Positions 47,782 to 56,536 are shown, counted from the stretch's first letter. The stretch is DNA of 64,000 nt from Micromonospora sp. NBC_00421 (GCF_036017915.1 NZ_CP107929.1:6623001-6687000), one strand, 5' to 3'. Notes: generated from the sequence alone by a model not told the origin. Numbers and translations: made by a program.

Positions 47782-48875
47782 GCGCCGTCAGCCGGTTCCG
47801 GGTGCCCCGGCCGAGGACCGCCGCCGGGAAGGTGGCCGGCGTGGTCGGGGCGGCGGTCGGGGTGGCCGCCGCCGGGCTGGCCGCCGGGGTGGCCACCGAA
47901 CGCGCCCTGGTCCGCCGGCTCAAGGCCGACCCCGCCGACCCGTACGCGGGGGAGGACTTCGGCGCGCAGCGCTACGACGAGGCGTACCGGCTGGAGTTGC
48001 CGGACGGCACCGACATCCACGTCGAGGTGGTCGAGCCGACCCGGCCGGTGCCGGGGCACCCGACGGTGGTGCTGGTGCACGGTTTCTGCCTGGACATGGG
48101 GACGTTCCACTTCCAACGCCAGTTGCTGGCCGACCGGGGCGACTACCGGATCGTCGCGTACGACCAGCCGGGGCACGGCCGGTCGGGCCGGTTGGAGACC
48201 GGCGAGTACGACCTCGCCGCGCTCGGGCACACCCTGCGCAAGGTGATCGACCGGACCGCCCCGGAGGGGCCGTTGGTGCTGGTCGGCCACTCGATGGGCG
48301 GGATGACCATCATGGCGTTCGCCGAGGCGTACCCGGAGTTGTTCGGTGACCGGGTGGTCGGCACGGTGCTGATGGCCACGTCGGGCGGGTTGCTGGCCGA
48401 GACGAAGCTGGTCGCGCCGGCCCTGCTCGGCCGGGTCGGCTCGCCGGTGCTGTTCATGATGAGCACCACCACCAGGTACGGCGGGATCGTCATCGACCGG
48501 GCCCGGAAGTCCACCGCCAACGTGGCCTGGCTGCTGACCCGGCGCTACGGCTTCGGCACCCCTAAGCCGAGCCCGGCCCTGGTGTCGTACGTGGAGCGGA
48601 TGAACTCCCGGACGTCGGCCGACACGGTGACCCGCTACCTGCGTACCCTGGCCACCCACTCCCGGTTCCCGGCGCTTGCCGCGTTGAGCGGCACGCCGGT
48701 GCTGGTCGTGGTGGGCGACAAGGACATGATCACGCCGGTGGTCCACTCCGAGGAGATCGTCCGCCGGCTGCCGCACGCCGAGTACGTCAAGATTCACAAT
48801 AGTGGGCACGTGGTGATGCTGGAGCACGCCGACGAGGTCAACGCCGTGCTGGAACGCTTCCTGGAGGCGCTGTGA
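47778..48875 (+). CDS. Alpha/beta fold hydrolase
   Basis: 365 aa. An N-terminal hydrophobic, Ala/Gly-rich helix (VAGVVGAAVGVAAAGLAAGVATE) could anchor it to the membrane. VLVHGFCLDMG, YDQPGHGRSG, nucleophile elbow LVGHSMGGMT, a late Asp in VVVGDKDMITP and His in HNSGHVVMLE form the catalytic set. GTG 47778 overlaps the alr stop. This hydrolase is a regular neighbour of alr and tsaE in actinobacteria; substrate unknown. Confidence 0.88.
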   Translation: MSAVSRFRVPRPRTAAGKVAGVVGAAVGVAAAGLAAGVATERALVRRLKADPADPYAGEDFGAQRYDEAYRLELPDGTDIHVEVVEPTRPVPGHPTVVLVHGFCLDMGTFHFQRQLLADRGDYRIVAYDQPGHGRSGRLETGEYDLAALGHTLRKVIDRTAPEGPLVLVGHSMGGMTIMAFAEAYPELFGDRVVGTVLMATSGGLLAETKLVAPALLGRVGSPVLFMMSTTTRYGGIVIDRARKSTANVAWLLTRRYGFGTPKPSPALVSYVERMNSRTSADTVTRYLRTLATHSRFPALAALSGTPVLVVVGDKDMITPVVHSEEIVRRLPHAEYVKIHNSGHVVMLEHADEVNAVLERFLEAL

Positions 48876-48897
48876 GCAGGCTCGTGGTGTCGGCGCG

Positions 48898-48925
48898 CGG
48901 CCCGGCACGGGTCGCTGCCGGGCCG
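48898..48925 (+). terminator. Hairpin after the hydrolase gene
   Basis: CGGCCCGGCA (48898-48907) pairs perfectly with 48916-48925, eight-base loop, 20 bp after the stop and 20 bp before tsaE. It may only weaken read-through, as the genes are probably co-transcribed. Confidence 0.5.
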
Positions 48926-48945
48926 GGCCGATTCGGGGAGGCCTG

Positions 48946-49428
48946 GTGACCGTGACCGGCACGCTGCCGACGGTCGAGGACACGCACGCCTTCGGCCGTC
49001 GGCTGGCCGGGGTGCTGCGCGCCGGTGACCTGTTGCTGCTCACCGGCCCGTTGGGCGCCGGCAAGACCGCGCTCACCCAGGGCATCGGTTCCGGCCTGGG
49101 TGTACGCGGTGACATCACCTCGCCGACCTTCGTGATCGCCCGGGTGCACCGACCCGACCCGGCGCGCGGCGGCACGGTGGCCCTGGTGCACGCCGACGCG
49201 TACCGGCTGGGCGACGCGACCGATCCGCGTGCCGAGATCGACGACCTGGACCTGGACGCCTCGGTGGACGACTCGGTGACCGTGGTCGAGTGGGGTGAGG
49301 GCCTGGTCGAGCAGTTGGTCGACGCCCATCTGCGGGTACGCCTCGACCGGCACGACGACGACACCCGGGTGGTCGAGTTGGAGCCGGTGGGCGGGGACTG
49401 GGCGCAACGGCTGAACGCCCTGGGCTGA
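48946..49428 (+). CDS. tsaE: tRNA t6A biosynthesis ATPase TsaE
   Basis: 160 aa. Walker A LTGPLGAGKTALTQGIG, SPTFVIARVH and VTVVEWGEGL are diagnostic. It is the ATPase of the TsaB-TsaD-TsaE complex that threonylcarbamoylates A37 of ANN-reading tRNAs. GTG 48946 has GGGGAGG upstream. Its last codons form part of a short imperfect tandem repeat. Partners tsaB and tsaD lie 2.3 kb downstream. Confidence 0.94.
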   Translation: MTVTGTLPTVEDTHAFGRRLAGVLRAGDLLLLTGPLGAGKTALTQGIGSGLGVRGDITSPTFVIARVHRPDPARGGTVALVHADAYRLGDATDPRAEIDDLDLDASVDDSVTVVEWGEGLVEQLVDAHLRVRLDRHDDDTRVVELEPVGGDWAQRLNALG

Positions 49429-49497
49429 GCTGCTGCCCGGCCGGACCGCCCTGGTCTGAGCTGCTGCCCGGTCGGGCCGGACCGCCCTGGGCTGAGG
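49416..49497 (+). repeat. Imperfect 31-36-bp tandem repeat over the tsaE stop
   Basis: The unit beginning CGCCCTGGGCTGAGCTGCTG at 49416 recurs at 49447 (with a five-base insertion) and partly at 49483. The first copy includes the tsaE stop codon; later copies repeat that 3' end beyond the gene. Confidence 0.8.
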
Positions 49498-49550
49498 GGT
49501 GTCGTACCCGCTGCCTAGAGTGCCGGGGACTTCGTTGCGAAAGGTTGCCG

Positions 49551-50252
49551 ATGCCCGACGACACCCCCACCCTCGACCTCTTGGCACTGCTGCCGCAGGC
49601 GTGGCGTGCCGTGCTCACCCCGCACCTGGACCCGGCCCGCACGACGGCGCTGGCCGAGTTCGTCGCCCACGAGTACGCCACCCGGACGGTCTTCCCGCCG
49701 CTGGACGATCTCTTCTCCGCCTACCGGCTGTGCGGTCCGGAGCAGTGCCGGGTGCTGATCCTCGGTCAGGACCCATACCACAAGGCGGGGCAGGCGCACG
49801 GGCTGAGTTTCAGCGTGCGGGAGGGGGTGTCGGTGCCGCCGTCGTTGCGCAACGTCTTCAAGGAGTTGGGCGAGGACGTGGGCGTGCCGAAGCCGCGCAG
49901 TGGCAACCTCGACGGTTGGGCGGCGCAGGGTGTGCTGCTGCTCAACGCGGTGCTCACCGTCCGTGAGGCGAGCCCCGGCTCGCACGGCAACAAGGGGTGG
50001 GAGGAGTTCACCGACGCCACCATCCGCGCCCTGGACGCCCGCGACGAACCGGTGGTCTTCCTGCTCTGGGGTGGTTACGCCCGCAAGAAGGCGACGCTGG
50101 TCACCAATCCACGGCACGTGGTGCTGGAGGCCGGTCACCCGAGCCCGATGAATCCGCGCGGGTTCCTCGGCAGCCGCCCGTTCAGCGCCACCAACAAGGC
50201 CCTCGCCGACGCCGGCCTGCCCCCGATCGACTGGGAGCGCTCGGCCGGCTGA
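49551..50252 (+). CDS. ung: Uracil-DNA glycosylase (family 1)
   Basis: 233 aa. The catalytic GQDPYHKAGQAHGLSFSV (Asp in GQDPYH), LLLNAVLTV, VFLLWGGYA and the HPSPMNPRGFLGSRPFS loop define family-1 Ung. It removes uracil from DNA. ATG 49551 follows AAAGG. A TAGAGT at 49516-49521 is a likely own promoter -10. It separates tsaE from tsaB, where these are often closer. Confidence 0.95.
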   Translation: MPDDTPTLDLLALLPQAWRAVLTPHLDPARTTALAEFVAHEYATRTVFPPLDDLFSAYRLCGPEQCRVLILGQDPYHKAGQAHGLSFSVREGVSVPPSLRNVFKELGEDVGVPKPRSGNLDGWAAQGVLLLNAVLTVREASPGSHGNKGWEEFTDATIRALDARDEPVVFLLWGGYARKKATLVTNPRHVVLEAGHPSPMNPRGFLGSRPFSATNKALADAGLPPIDWERSAG

Positions 50253-50303
50253 CCCGCCCGCCACCTACTCGCGTCCGCCGCCCGCCGCCCGCCACCTACT
50301 CGC

Positions 50304-50350
50304 GCCCGCTGCCCGCTGCCCGCTGCCCGCTGCCCGCTGCCCGCTGCCCG
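50304..50350 (+). repeat. Six 7-bp tandem repeats (GCCCGCT)
   Basis: GCCCGCT occurs six times in perfect tandem from 50304 to 50345, then partly. Just upstream a 17-base phrase, CCCGCCACCTACTCGCG, occurs twice (near 50260 and 50287). A second heptamer array lies on the other side of the regulator gene. Confidence 0.95.
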
Positions 50351-50511
50351 CACATCGCCGGCTGCCGCTGGCGGCGTGCGGTGGCGGCGTGCGGTGCTGC
50401 ATCACGGCGACGGCGTGGCCGCCGGAGTCGTGGCCGTGCTGGGGCGGCTCGCCGCCGGTCGAGCGGTGGGCGCTGGCATGGCGACCCGGGCTGGAGTGGC
50501 AGATTGGCGGC

Positions 50512-51234
50512 CTACCGCAGGCTTCGAGGGGCAGGGCTGGTGGCTGTGCGTTGGCGGTGTCGGCGGAGCAGCGTGGCGGCCTGCGGGTCGGTCAGCTCCA
50601 CCGTGACCAGCGGGACCACCCGGTAGCTGCGTTCCCCGTGCCGTACCTCGATCGCCTCCGGAAACTCGTCGCACATCTGGGCGCGGATCTCGCCGTACCG
50701 GGTCATCCAGTAGTGCTCGCCTGGCTCCTCCGGTTCCAGGTACAGGCCGCCGAACTCACGCCACCTGGCGTTCCAGCGCTGCCCGTAGGCGGCGGTCAGC
50801 CAGGCGGTGAACCGGGCGGAGTCGCGCCACCGGACGGCGATCTCGACCGCGTCGACCGGCACCGGGGCGCCCTGGAGCAGTGCGGCGGTGCTGCCGGTCA
50901 GCAGGTGGGGCAGGTCGCCCAGCCGATCCAGCAGCCGATCCAGGCCCAGTTCGTCGATCCGGTCGTCGAGCGACCGCGCGGCGAGGGCATCCATCCCGGC
51001 GTCGAGATGGCTGTCGAGCTGCTCGGCGGTGACGGCGAGTTGCAGGCCGAGGGCGGTGAAGAGGCGCTCGATCAAGGAGAGGCTCGGTACCCGTCCGCTG
51101 CGTTCGACGCGGGCCACCGCACTCTGACTCGTCCCGGCCCGGTCCGCCAGTTGCTGCTGGGTGAGCCGCTGGGCGCTGCGTTCCCGGCGCAGGATGGCGG
51201 CGATCTCCGTGGTGAGGCGACTACTCTCAGGCAT
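50512..51234 (-). CDS. XRE-type HTH protein with uncharacterised C-terminal domain
   Basis: 240 aa. Residues 8-62 are a Cro/C1-type helix-turn-helix (LTQQQLADRAGTSQSAVARVERSGRVPSLSLIERL). The C-terminal 140 residues (LLTGSTAALLQGAPVPVDAVEIAVR, then WNARWREFGGLYLEP) may be nucleotidyltransferase-like, but this is weak. ATG 51234 is preferred; an ATG at 51300, inside the upstream palindrome, would add 22 residues. It is transcribed against its neighbours and flanked on both sides by heptamer repeats, suggesting an accessory insertion into the tsa region. It could be a lone regulator or antitoxin. Confidence 0.75.
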   Translation of the reverse strand: MPESSRLTTEIAAILRRERSAQRLTQQQLADRAGTSQSAVARVERSGRVPSLSLIERLFTALGLQLAVTAEQLDSHLDAGMDALAARSLDDRIDELGLDRLLDRLGDLPHLLTGSTAALLQGAPVPVDAVEIAVRWRDSARFTAWLTAAYGQRWNARWREFGGLYLEPEEPGEHYWMTRYGEIRAQMCDEFPEAIEVRHGERSYRVVPLVTVELTDPQAATLLRRHRQRTATSPAPRSLR

Positions 51235-51260
51235 CTCCGCATGATGGTGTAGTGGAAGTG

Positions 51261-51306
51261 AGCGGTATGCCTGCCCGTCATATTTATGACAGACAGGCAT
51301 ACCGCT
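51261..51306 (-). promoter_or_regulatory. 46-bp palindromic operator/promoter of the HTH gene
   Basis: Perfect 13-bp outer arms (AGCGGTATGCCTG at 51261-51273, complement at 51294-51306). Inside lies an inner GTCAT-ATTT-ATGAC dyad (51277-51290) with an A+T-rich centre. It is 27 bp upstream of the HTH start. The A+T centre could supply the -10, so autoregulation is likely. Confidence 0.7.
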
Positions 51307-51327
51307 CTCCGTGGGGTACAACACTTC

Positions 51328-51415
51328 GCCGCCCGCCGCCCGCCGCCCGCCGCCCGCCGCCCGCCGCCCGCCGCCCGCCGCCCGCCGCCCGCCGCCCGCC
51401 GCCCGCCGCCCGCCG
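51328..51415 (+). repeat. Twelve 7-bp tandem repeats (GCCGCCC)
   Basis: Perfect GCCGCCC heptamers from 51328 to 51411, plus a partial unit. Any frame through it reads as a Pro/Ala/Arg repeat and is not a gene. It forms the second flank of the HTH gene. Confidence 0.95.
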
Positions 51416-51733
51416 GGAACCGGTGGGATCGATGGCCGACGCCGACGGCCGAAGGGCGCGGTGTGGGGCGTTGGGCGCGGTGTGGGGCGATGGGGCGTGG
51501 TGTGGGCGGGGGCGTGGCGTGGCGTGGCGTGGCCGGGCGTAGTGGGGAAGTGTCCCTATGGGTTTCGTCAAAGCCGGGACGGGGCTGGTGGGTGTGGTGT
51601 GGGCGGGGGCGCAGTGTGGGTGTGGAGCGCTGTGTGGATATGGGGCGGCGTGGGATGTGGGGCGGGGCGTGGGTTGTGGAGCGGGGCGGGCTGCGACCGG
51701 GGCGGCACGGGTGGACGGCTAGGCTGGCTCACC
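51416..51733. other. G-rich low-complexity intergenic region
   Basis: About 320 bases rich in GTG, GGGG and GGCGT units (GGCGTGGCGTGGCGTGG around 51510-51530) on the + strand. No credible gene or promoter is visible. G-quadruplex formation is possible. Confidence 0.5.
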
Positions 51734-52588
51734 GTGCTCGTACTGGTGGTGGACTCCTCGACCCCCGCGGTCACCGCGGCGCTGACCGAGGTCACGGCGG
51801 ACGGCGTCGCGTTGCGGGCGCACCGGCGCACGGTCGACGCCCGGGCCCATGGTGAACTGCTCGCCCCACAGGTCGAGGCGGTGCTCGCCGAGGTCGGTGC
51901 CCGGCCGGGCGACCTCGGCGCGATCGTCGCCGGGCTCGGACCCGGCCCGTTCACCGGGCTGCGGGTGGGGCTGGTCACCGCCGCCACCATGGGCCAGGTG
52001 CTCGGCATCCCCACGTACGGCGTCTGCTCGCTCGACGGCATCGGCCACCCCACCACCGCACCCTCGACCACGCCGGGAAGCCCGGCCGACGCGGCAGCCG
52101 GCCACGCTGCGTCTGGCCACGCTGCGTCTGGCCACGCTGCGTCTGGCCACGCTGCGTCTGGCCACGCTGCGTCTGGCCACGCTGCGTCTGGCCACGCTGC
52201 GCCCGGGGACGCCGCGCCGGAAGACGCCGCGCCCGGGGAGCAGCGGGTGCTGGTCGCCGTCGACGCCCGGCGGAAAGAGGTGTACTGGGCGGTCTACGAC
52301 GATGCCGGCCAGCGGATCGCCGGGCCGGCGGTGGACGCACCGGTGGTCGCCGCCGCCCGTGCCCGGGACCTGGCCGTCACCGTGGCGGTCGGGGACGGCG
52401 CCCACCGGTACGCCGACGTGCTCGGCCTGCCGCTGCGCGTCGAGCCCCGTTATCCGGACGCCGCCGCGCTGGTCACCCTGGCCGCCGAGCGGATCCGGGC
52501 GGGTGCCCCCGGCGAGGCGCTCACCCCGCTGTACCTGCGCCGGCCGGACGCGGTCGCGGCGACCAGCCGCAAGTCGGTGCTGCCGTGA
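51734..52588 (+). CDS. tsaB: tRNA t6A biosynthesis protein TsaB, with pentapeptide repeat insertion
   Basis: 284 aa ASKHA-fold partner of TsaD. VLVVDSSTPAVTAAL at the N-terminus and GLGPGPFTGLRVGLVTA are diagnostic; the C-terminal half has VLVAVDARRKEVYWAVY. Between the lobes (about residues 120-165) is an insertion with six perfect GHAAS repeats then degenerate ones, from a 15-bp DNA repeat. GTG 51734 gives the standard N-terminus; there is no strong ribosome site. It overlaps rimI by four bases. Confidence 0.92.
   Translation: MLVLVVDSSTPAVTAALTEVTADGVALRAHRRTVDARAHGELLAPQVEAVLAEVGARPGDLGAIVAGLGPGPFTGLRVGLVTAATMGQVLGIPTYGVCSLDGIGHPTTAPSTTPGSPADAAAGHAASGHAASGHAASGHAASGHAASGHAASGHAAPGDAAPEDAAPGEQRVLVAVDARRKEVYWAVYDDAGQRIAGPAVDAPVVAAARARDLAVTVAVGDGAHRYADVLGLPLRVEPRYPDAAALVTLAAERIRAGAPGEALTPLYLRRPDAVAATSRKSVLP
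52100..52204 (+). repeat. 15-bp tandem repeats in tsaB
   Basis: GGCCACGCTGCGTCT is repeated six times without a mismatch (52100-52189), with a seventh diverged unit to 52204. As the unit is a multiple of three, copy change keeps the frame, encoding GHAAS units. Confidence 0.97.
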
Positions 52589-53061
52589 CGGTACGACTCG
52601 ACCGGTTCCGCTGGTGGCACGTCGCCGAGGTGCTGCCGATCGAGGCGGACCTGTTCGGTGCCGAGCAGTGGTCACCGGCAATGTTCTGGAACGAGCTGGC
52701 CAACGGCCACCACTACCGGGTCGCCCTGGACACCGACGGGTCGCCGCTGGGTTACGCCGGGTTGGCCGTCGAGCCGGGCGGCGAGGCGTGGGTGCAGAAC
52801 ATCGCGGTCCGCCGGGACGCCCAGCGGCGCGGGGTGGGCCGGATGCTGCTGGAGGACCTGCTCGCGGAAGTCGCCCGGCGCGGGGTGGGCAGCGTCCTGC
52901 TGGAGGTGGCCGCCGACAACGCCCCCGCCCAGCGGCTCTACGCGACGTACGGGTTCGAGCCGATCGGCGTACGACGGGGCTACTACCAACCGAGCAACAC
53001 CGACGCGCTGGTCATGCGGCGTGACGCGGAACCGGTCGCAGACGGGATGGACCATGGCTGA
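52585..53061 (+). CDS. rimI: Ribosomal protein S18-alanine N-acetyltransferase-like GNAT
   Basis: 158 aa [28 protein letters not shown] contains the acetyl-CoA loop [34 protein letters not shown] is the RimI-type C-terminus. GTG 52585 overlaps tsaB (GTGA). Location between tsaB and tsaD is standard. The natural target may be S18 or other N-termini. Confidence 0.92.
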   Translation: MTVRLDRFRWWHVAEVLPIEADLFGAEQWSPAMFWNELANGHHYRVALDTDGSPLGYAGLAVEPGGEAWVQNIAVRRDAQRRGVGRMLLEDLLAEVARRGVGSVLLEVAADNAPAQRLYATYGFEPIGVRRGYYQPSNTDALVMRRDAEPVADGMDHG

Positions 53062-54100
53062 CGAACCGCTGATCCTCGGCATCGAGACCTCCTGCGACGA
53101 GACCGGGGTGGGCATCGTGCGCGGGCACACCCTGCTCGCCGACGCGCTGGCCTCCAGCGTGGACGAACATGCCCGGTTCGGCGGTGTGGTGCCCGAGGTG
53201 GCCAGCCGGGCGCACCTGGAGGCCATCGTGCCGACCATGGACCGGGCACTGCGCCAGGCCGGCGTGACGATCGCCGACATCGACGCGATCGCGGTCACCT
53301 CCGGCCCCGGCCTGGCGGGTGCGCTGCTGGTCGGCGTGGCCGCCGCGAAGGGTTACGCGGTGGCCGCCGAGAAGCCGGTGTACGGGGTGAACCACCTGGC
53401 CGCGCACGTCGCGGTGGACACCCTGGAGCACGGCCCGCTGCCTGCGCCGGCGATCGCGATGCTGGTCTCCGGTGGACACTCGTCGCTGCTGCTCGTCGAC
53501 GACCTGGCCCGGGGGGTGACCCCGTTGGGCGCGACCATCGACGACGCGGCCGGGGAGGCGTTCGACAAGGTGGCCCGGCTGCTCGGGCTGCCGTTCCCGG
53601 GCGGCCCGTACATCGACCGGGAGGCCCGTTCCGGCGACCCGGAGTCGATCGGCTTCCCGCGTGGCCTCACCGCCGCCAAGGACCTCGCCGCCCACCGGTA
53701 CGACTTCTCCTTCTCCGGGCTCAAGACGGCGGTGGCCCGCTGGGTGGAGGGCCGGCGCCGCGCCGGCGAGCCGGTGCCGGTGGCCGACGTGGCCGCGTCC
53801 TTCCAGGAGGCGGTCTGTGACGTGCTCACCGGCAAGGCGCTGGCCGCCTGCCGGGAGCACGGGGTGGACACGCTGGTGATCGGCGGGGGAGTGGCGGCGA
53901 ACTCACGGCTGCGGGCGATGGCCGAGCAGCGGGCGCAGCGGTACGGCATCCGGGTCCGGGTGCCCCGACCGGGGTTGTGCACCGACAACGGGGCGATGGT
54001 CGCCGCGCTCGGCGCGCACCTGGTGGCCGCCGGCGTGGCACCGAGCCGGCTGGACCTGCCCGCCGACTCGGCACTGCCGTTGACCACTGTCAGCGTGTGA
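53054..54100 (+). CDS. tsaD: tRNA threonylcarbamoyltransferase TsaD
   Basis: 348 aa. [16 protein letters not shown], the metal-binding HLAAHVAV (HxxxH), SGGHSSLLL and [13 protein letters not shown] are diagnostic of TsaD/Kae1. It transfers threonylcarbamoyl from TC-AMP to A37 with TsaB and TsaE. ATG 53054 overlaps the end of rimI by eight bases. In many actinobacteria groES follows closely; here about 8 kb intervenes. Confidence 0.96.
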   Translation: MADEPLILGIETSCDETGVGIVRGHTLLADALASSVDEHARFGGVVPEVASRAHLEAIVPTMDRALRQAGVTIADIDAIAVTSGPGLAGALLVGVAAAKGYAVAAEKPVYGVNHLAAHVAVDTLEHGPLPAPAIAMLVSGGHSSLLLVDDLARGVTPLGATIDDAAGEAFDKVARLLGLPFPGGPYIDREARSGDPESIGFPRGLTAAKDLAAHRYDFSFSGLKTAVARWVEGRRRAGEPVPVADVAASFQEAVCDVLTGKALAACREHGVDTLVIGGGVAANSRLRAMAEQRAQRYGIRVRVPRPGLCTDNGAMVAALGAHLVAAGVAPSRLDLPADSALPLTTVSV

Positions 54101-54115
54101 CGGGAGGAGGCCGAC

Positions 54116-54370
54116 GTGATCGTACGGATGTGGGAGGCGCGGGCGGAGTCGTACGGCTTCGCCGACCTGATCACCTGGGTGTGTGAGACCGCGTTGCCCG
54201 AGTTCGAGCACGACCCGCTGCACGTGTCCAGTGAGGTCTTCTCGTCCACCGACCACCGGGTGGTGGTCATCTCGAAGTGGCGCAGCAGCCCCCGCGCGCT
54301 GCCGGAGCCGCCGGCCACGCTGGTCGCCCGCCCGCCGCACTCCTGGGACTTCACCCAGGTCGACCGCTGA
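54116..54370 (+). CDS. Small hypothetical protein
   Basis: 84 aa, not recognised. Begins IVRMWEARAESYGFADLITWVCETALPEFEHDP, with a beta-strand pattern (HRVVVISKWRSS) recalling a ferredoxin-like or ABM-type fold, but no active-site motif. GTG 54116 follows GGAGG and lies 16 bp after tsaD, so it is probably co-transcribed with it. Confidence 0.7.
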   Translation: MIVRMWEARAESYGFADLITWVCETALPEFEHDPLHVSSEVFSSTDHRVVVISKWRSSPRALPEPPATLVARPPHSWDFTQVDR

Positions 54371-54458
54371 CCACAGCGGGCCCCCGGCCGGCCGCCGGAC
54401 AGCCGGACGGCCCGCGGGCGGTGGTGCCGCCTGCGGGCCGTCGGTCAGGTGCGTGGGA

Positions 54459-55199
54459 TCAGCTGCGGCGCATGATCCGCCAGGTGGCGTAGCCGCCCGC
54501 GCCGAGCGCGAGCAGGAAGACCGCCCAGACGACGGTGGTGCTGATCGCGACGGACGGGCCGGCGGCGGCACCGGCCTGGGCGGCGGCGACCAGCGAGTCC
54601 TGCTGCGCGGCCGGGATCGCGGCCGGCGGCATCTGCTGCCAGCGGACCAGCCCGGTGCTCTCCAGCATGGCCATGTGGTCGTTGACGAACTTGTTGGCCT
54701 GGTCGGCGAGCTTGCGGACGGTGTTGTCCCGGGTGCTGGCCCGGACCGCACCGATCACCGGGAAGATCTTGCCGTGCGCCACCCGGAGCCGGGTCACGAA
54801 GATCTGGTCGAACTGAGCACCGGAGGCGTTCTGCATCTCGGTCAGCCACCCCTTCTGCTCGGTGGTGGGATCGCTCGGCAGCGTCGCGCCCAGCTTGTTG
54901 GCGGCCTGCACCACCAGCTCGTCGAGGATGCCGTGCTGCCGGGCGATCTCCGCGCCGACCTCCCGCACCCGCGCGGACTGACCCTTGTCGGCGGCCATCG
55001 TGCCGGCCGGCATCTCCCACAGGCCGGCGAGCCGGACGCCGTTGAGCAGCGCCACGTCGGCGGCGTTCATCTGGACGCCGGGAGCGGCGACGGCCATGCC
55101 GGGTAGCACGACCAGCCCGGCCAGGAAAGCGACGAGCAGCACCGCCACCCGGTAGGTCCGGTGCCCTCGCCGACGACGTACGGAATCCAGCGGTGCCAT
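54459..55199 (-). CDS. Exported DUF4142 protein
   Basis: 246 aa. N-terminal signal (YRVAVLLVAFLAGLVVLPGMAVAAPG). The central helical DUF4142 domain, a ferritin-like bundle, contains NAADVALLNGVRLAGLWEM and KKxx-like helices. The C-terminal TM (VVWAVFLLALGAGGYATW) with basic tail RIMRRS anchors it. ATG 55199 follows GAGGAGG. Monocistronic by position. Function unknown; related proteins are envelope or stress-associated. Confidence 0.83.
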   Translation of the reverse strand: MAPLDSVRRRRGHRTYRVAVLLVAFLAGLVVLPGMAVAAPGVQMNAADVALLNGVRLAGLWEMPAGTMAADKGQSARVREVGAEIARQHGILDELVVQAANKLGATLPSDPTTEQKGWLTEMQNASGAQFDQIFVTRLRVAHGKIFPVIGAVRASTRDNTVRKLADQANKFVNDHMAMLESTGLVRWQQMPPAAIPAAQQDSLVAAAQAGAAAGPSVAISTTVVWAVFLLALGAGGYATWRIMRRS

Positions 55200-55354
55200 G
55201 CTGCGGTGCCTCCTCGATCCGGGCCGACCTGTCCTGCCGGGCAGCGACCCACAGGCTGCCCGTCCGTCCACTGGTACGGACCACCGGGCCGATCAGTTCA
55301 TCGGGCCGACCAACTCGCCGGGCGGGGGAGGTGCGGGCGGGACCGCGCGGCGGC

Positions 55355-56536
55355 TCAGCTGACGTCGAGCGGGTCGGCGAGGAGCCGTTCGAAGGCCAGC
55401 TCGGCCGCACCGATCAACGCCGCGTCGTCACCGAGCTTGGGGGTGCGCAGCCGGACGTGTTCCAGGCAGGCGGGCAGCCCGGTCTCGTTGAGCCGGCTGC
55501 GGACCTGGGCGGCGGCGGCCAGGTAGAGGTCCCGCATGGTGCCGCCGAAGATGACCATCTCGGGGTTGAAGATGTTGACCAGGTTCGCCACCCCGAAGCC
55601 GAGCCAGTCCCCGGCGTGCCGTACCGCGGTCTGGGCGCGGGCGTCACCCCGGTCGGCGGCGTCGAAGACGGCCAGCAGCGCCTCCCGGCCCCGGGCGTCG
55701 GAGCGGCCGGCGGCCCGGAGCAGCCCGTACTCGCCGATCTGGGTCTCCCAGCAGCCCCGGGAGCCGCACTCGCAGGGAGTGCCGTCGCGCACCACCACCA
55801 TGTGCCCGACCTCGCCGCCGTACCCGCCGTGGCCGGTCAGCCGGCGGCCTCCGGCGATGATGCCGGCGCCCACGCCGACGTCGCCGTAGAGGTAGATGAC
55901 GTTGTCGCAGCCGGCGGCGACCCCCCGGGCGTGTTCGGCGAAGGCGGCGACGTCGGCCACGTTGCCGACCGTGACCGGCAGCTCCACGCCCACCTCGGCG
56001 GCGAGCGCCGCGCCGATCGGCTCGTCCACCCAACCGGTGGTGGGGCCGAGCCGGACCAGCCCGTCGGCCTTGCGGACCATGCCGCAGACGGCGACACCCG
56101 CGCCGACGCAGATGGACCCCGGCGGCACCCGCTCCCGCATCTGCTTGAGCGCGCCGGCCAGTATCGGGGCGGTCTCGGCGGCATCCAGGTCACGCGGCCG
56201 GTCCAGCTCACGGCGGTCGAGCACCTCGCCGCCGAGCCCGACCCGCGCGGCCCGCAGCCGGTCCACCTCGATCGAGTACGCGTACGCGTAGACCCGGGCC
56301 GACTCGGGCCGGACGACGAGTGACGGTCGCCCGGCCCGGCCGGTCTCCTTGGGCGTGCCCTCGCTGACCAGCCCGGCACCGGCCAGGTCGGTGGTGAGCG
56401 CGCCGATGGTGCTGCGGTTGAGCCCGAGGGCGGTGGTGAGTTCCGCGCGGGAGGTGGCGCCGTGCACGTGGACGTGCCGGAGCAGCGCCCCGAGGTTCTG
56501 CCGTCGGATCTCGTCCTGGCTCGGTCCTACCCGCAT
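55355..56536 (-). CDS. ROK-family transcriptional regulator
   Basis: 393 aa. N-terminal winged HTH (IRRQNLGALLRHVHVHGATSRAELTTALGLNRSTIGALTTDL). The ROK sugar-binding domain has GHMVVVRDG and the zinc motif CECGSRGCWET. ATG 56536 is taken; GTG 56548 would add four residues. It is the last gene of, or just downstream from, the leftward xyl operon and is the likely sugar-responsive repressor (XylR-like). Confidence 0.9.
   Translation of the reverse strand: MRVGPSQDEIRRQNLGALLRHVHVHGATSRAELTTALGLNRSTIGALTTDLAGAGLVSEGTPKETGRAGRPSLVVRPESARVYAYAYSIEVDRLRAARVGLGGEVLDRRELDRPRDLDAAETAPILAGALKQMRERVPPGSICVGAGVAVCGMVRKADGLVRLGPTTGWVDEPIGAALAAEVGVELPVTVGNVADVAAFAEHARGVAAGCDNVIYLYGDVGVGAGIIAGGRRLTGHGGYGGEVGHMVVVRDGTPCECGSRGCWETQIGEYGLLRAAGRSDARGREALLAVFDAADRGDARAQTAVRHAGDWLGFGVANLVNIFNPEMVIFGGTMRDLYLAAAAQVRSRLNETGLPACLEHVRLRTPKLGDDAALIGAAELAFERLLADPLDVS

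Noticed and set aside
51328..51415. Frames encoding RRPPPAAR repeats
   Set aside because: They are simply heptamer DNA repeats read in three frames, with no ribosome site or conserved flank.
52100..52204. Possible CRISPR-like array
   Set aside because: Direct tandem repeats with no spacers, in frame inside tsaB; no cas genes in the window.
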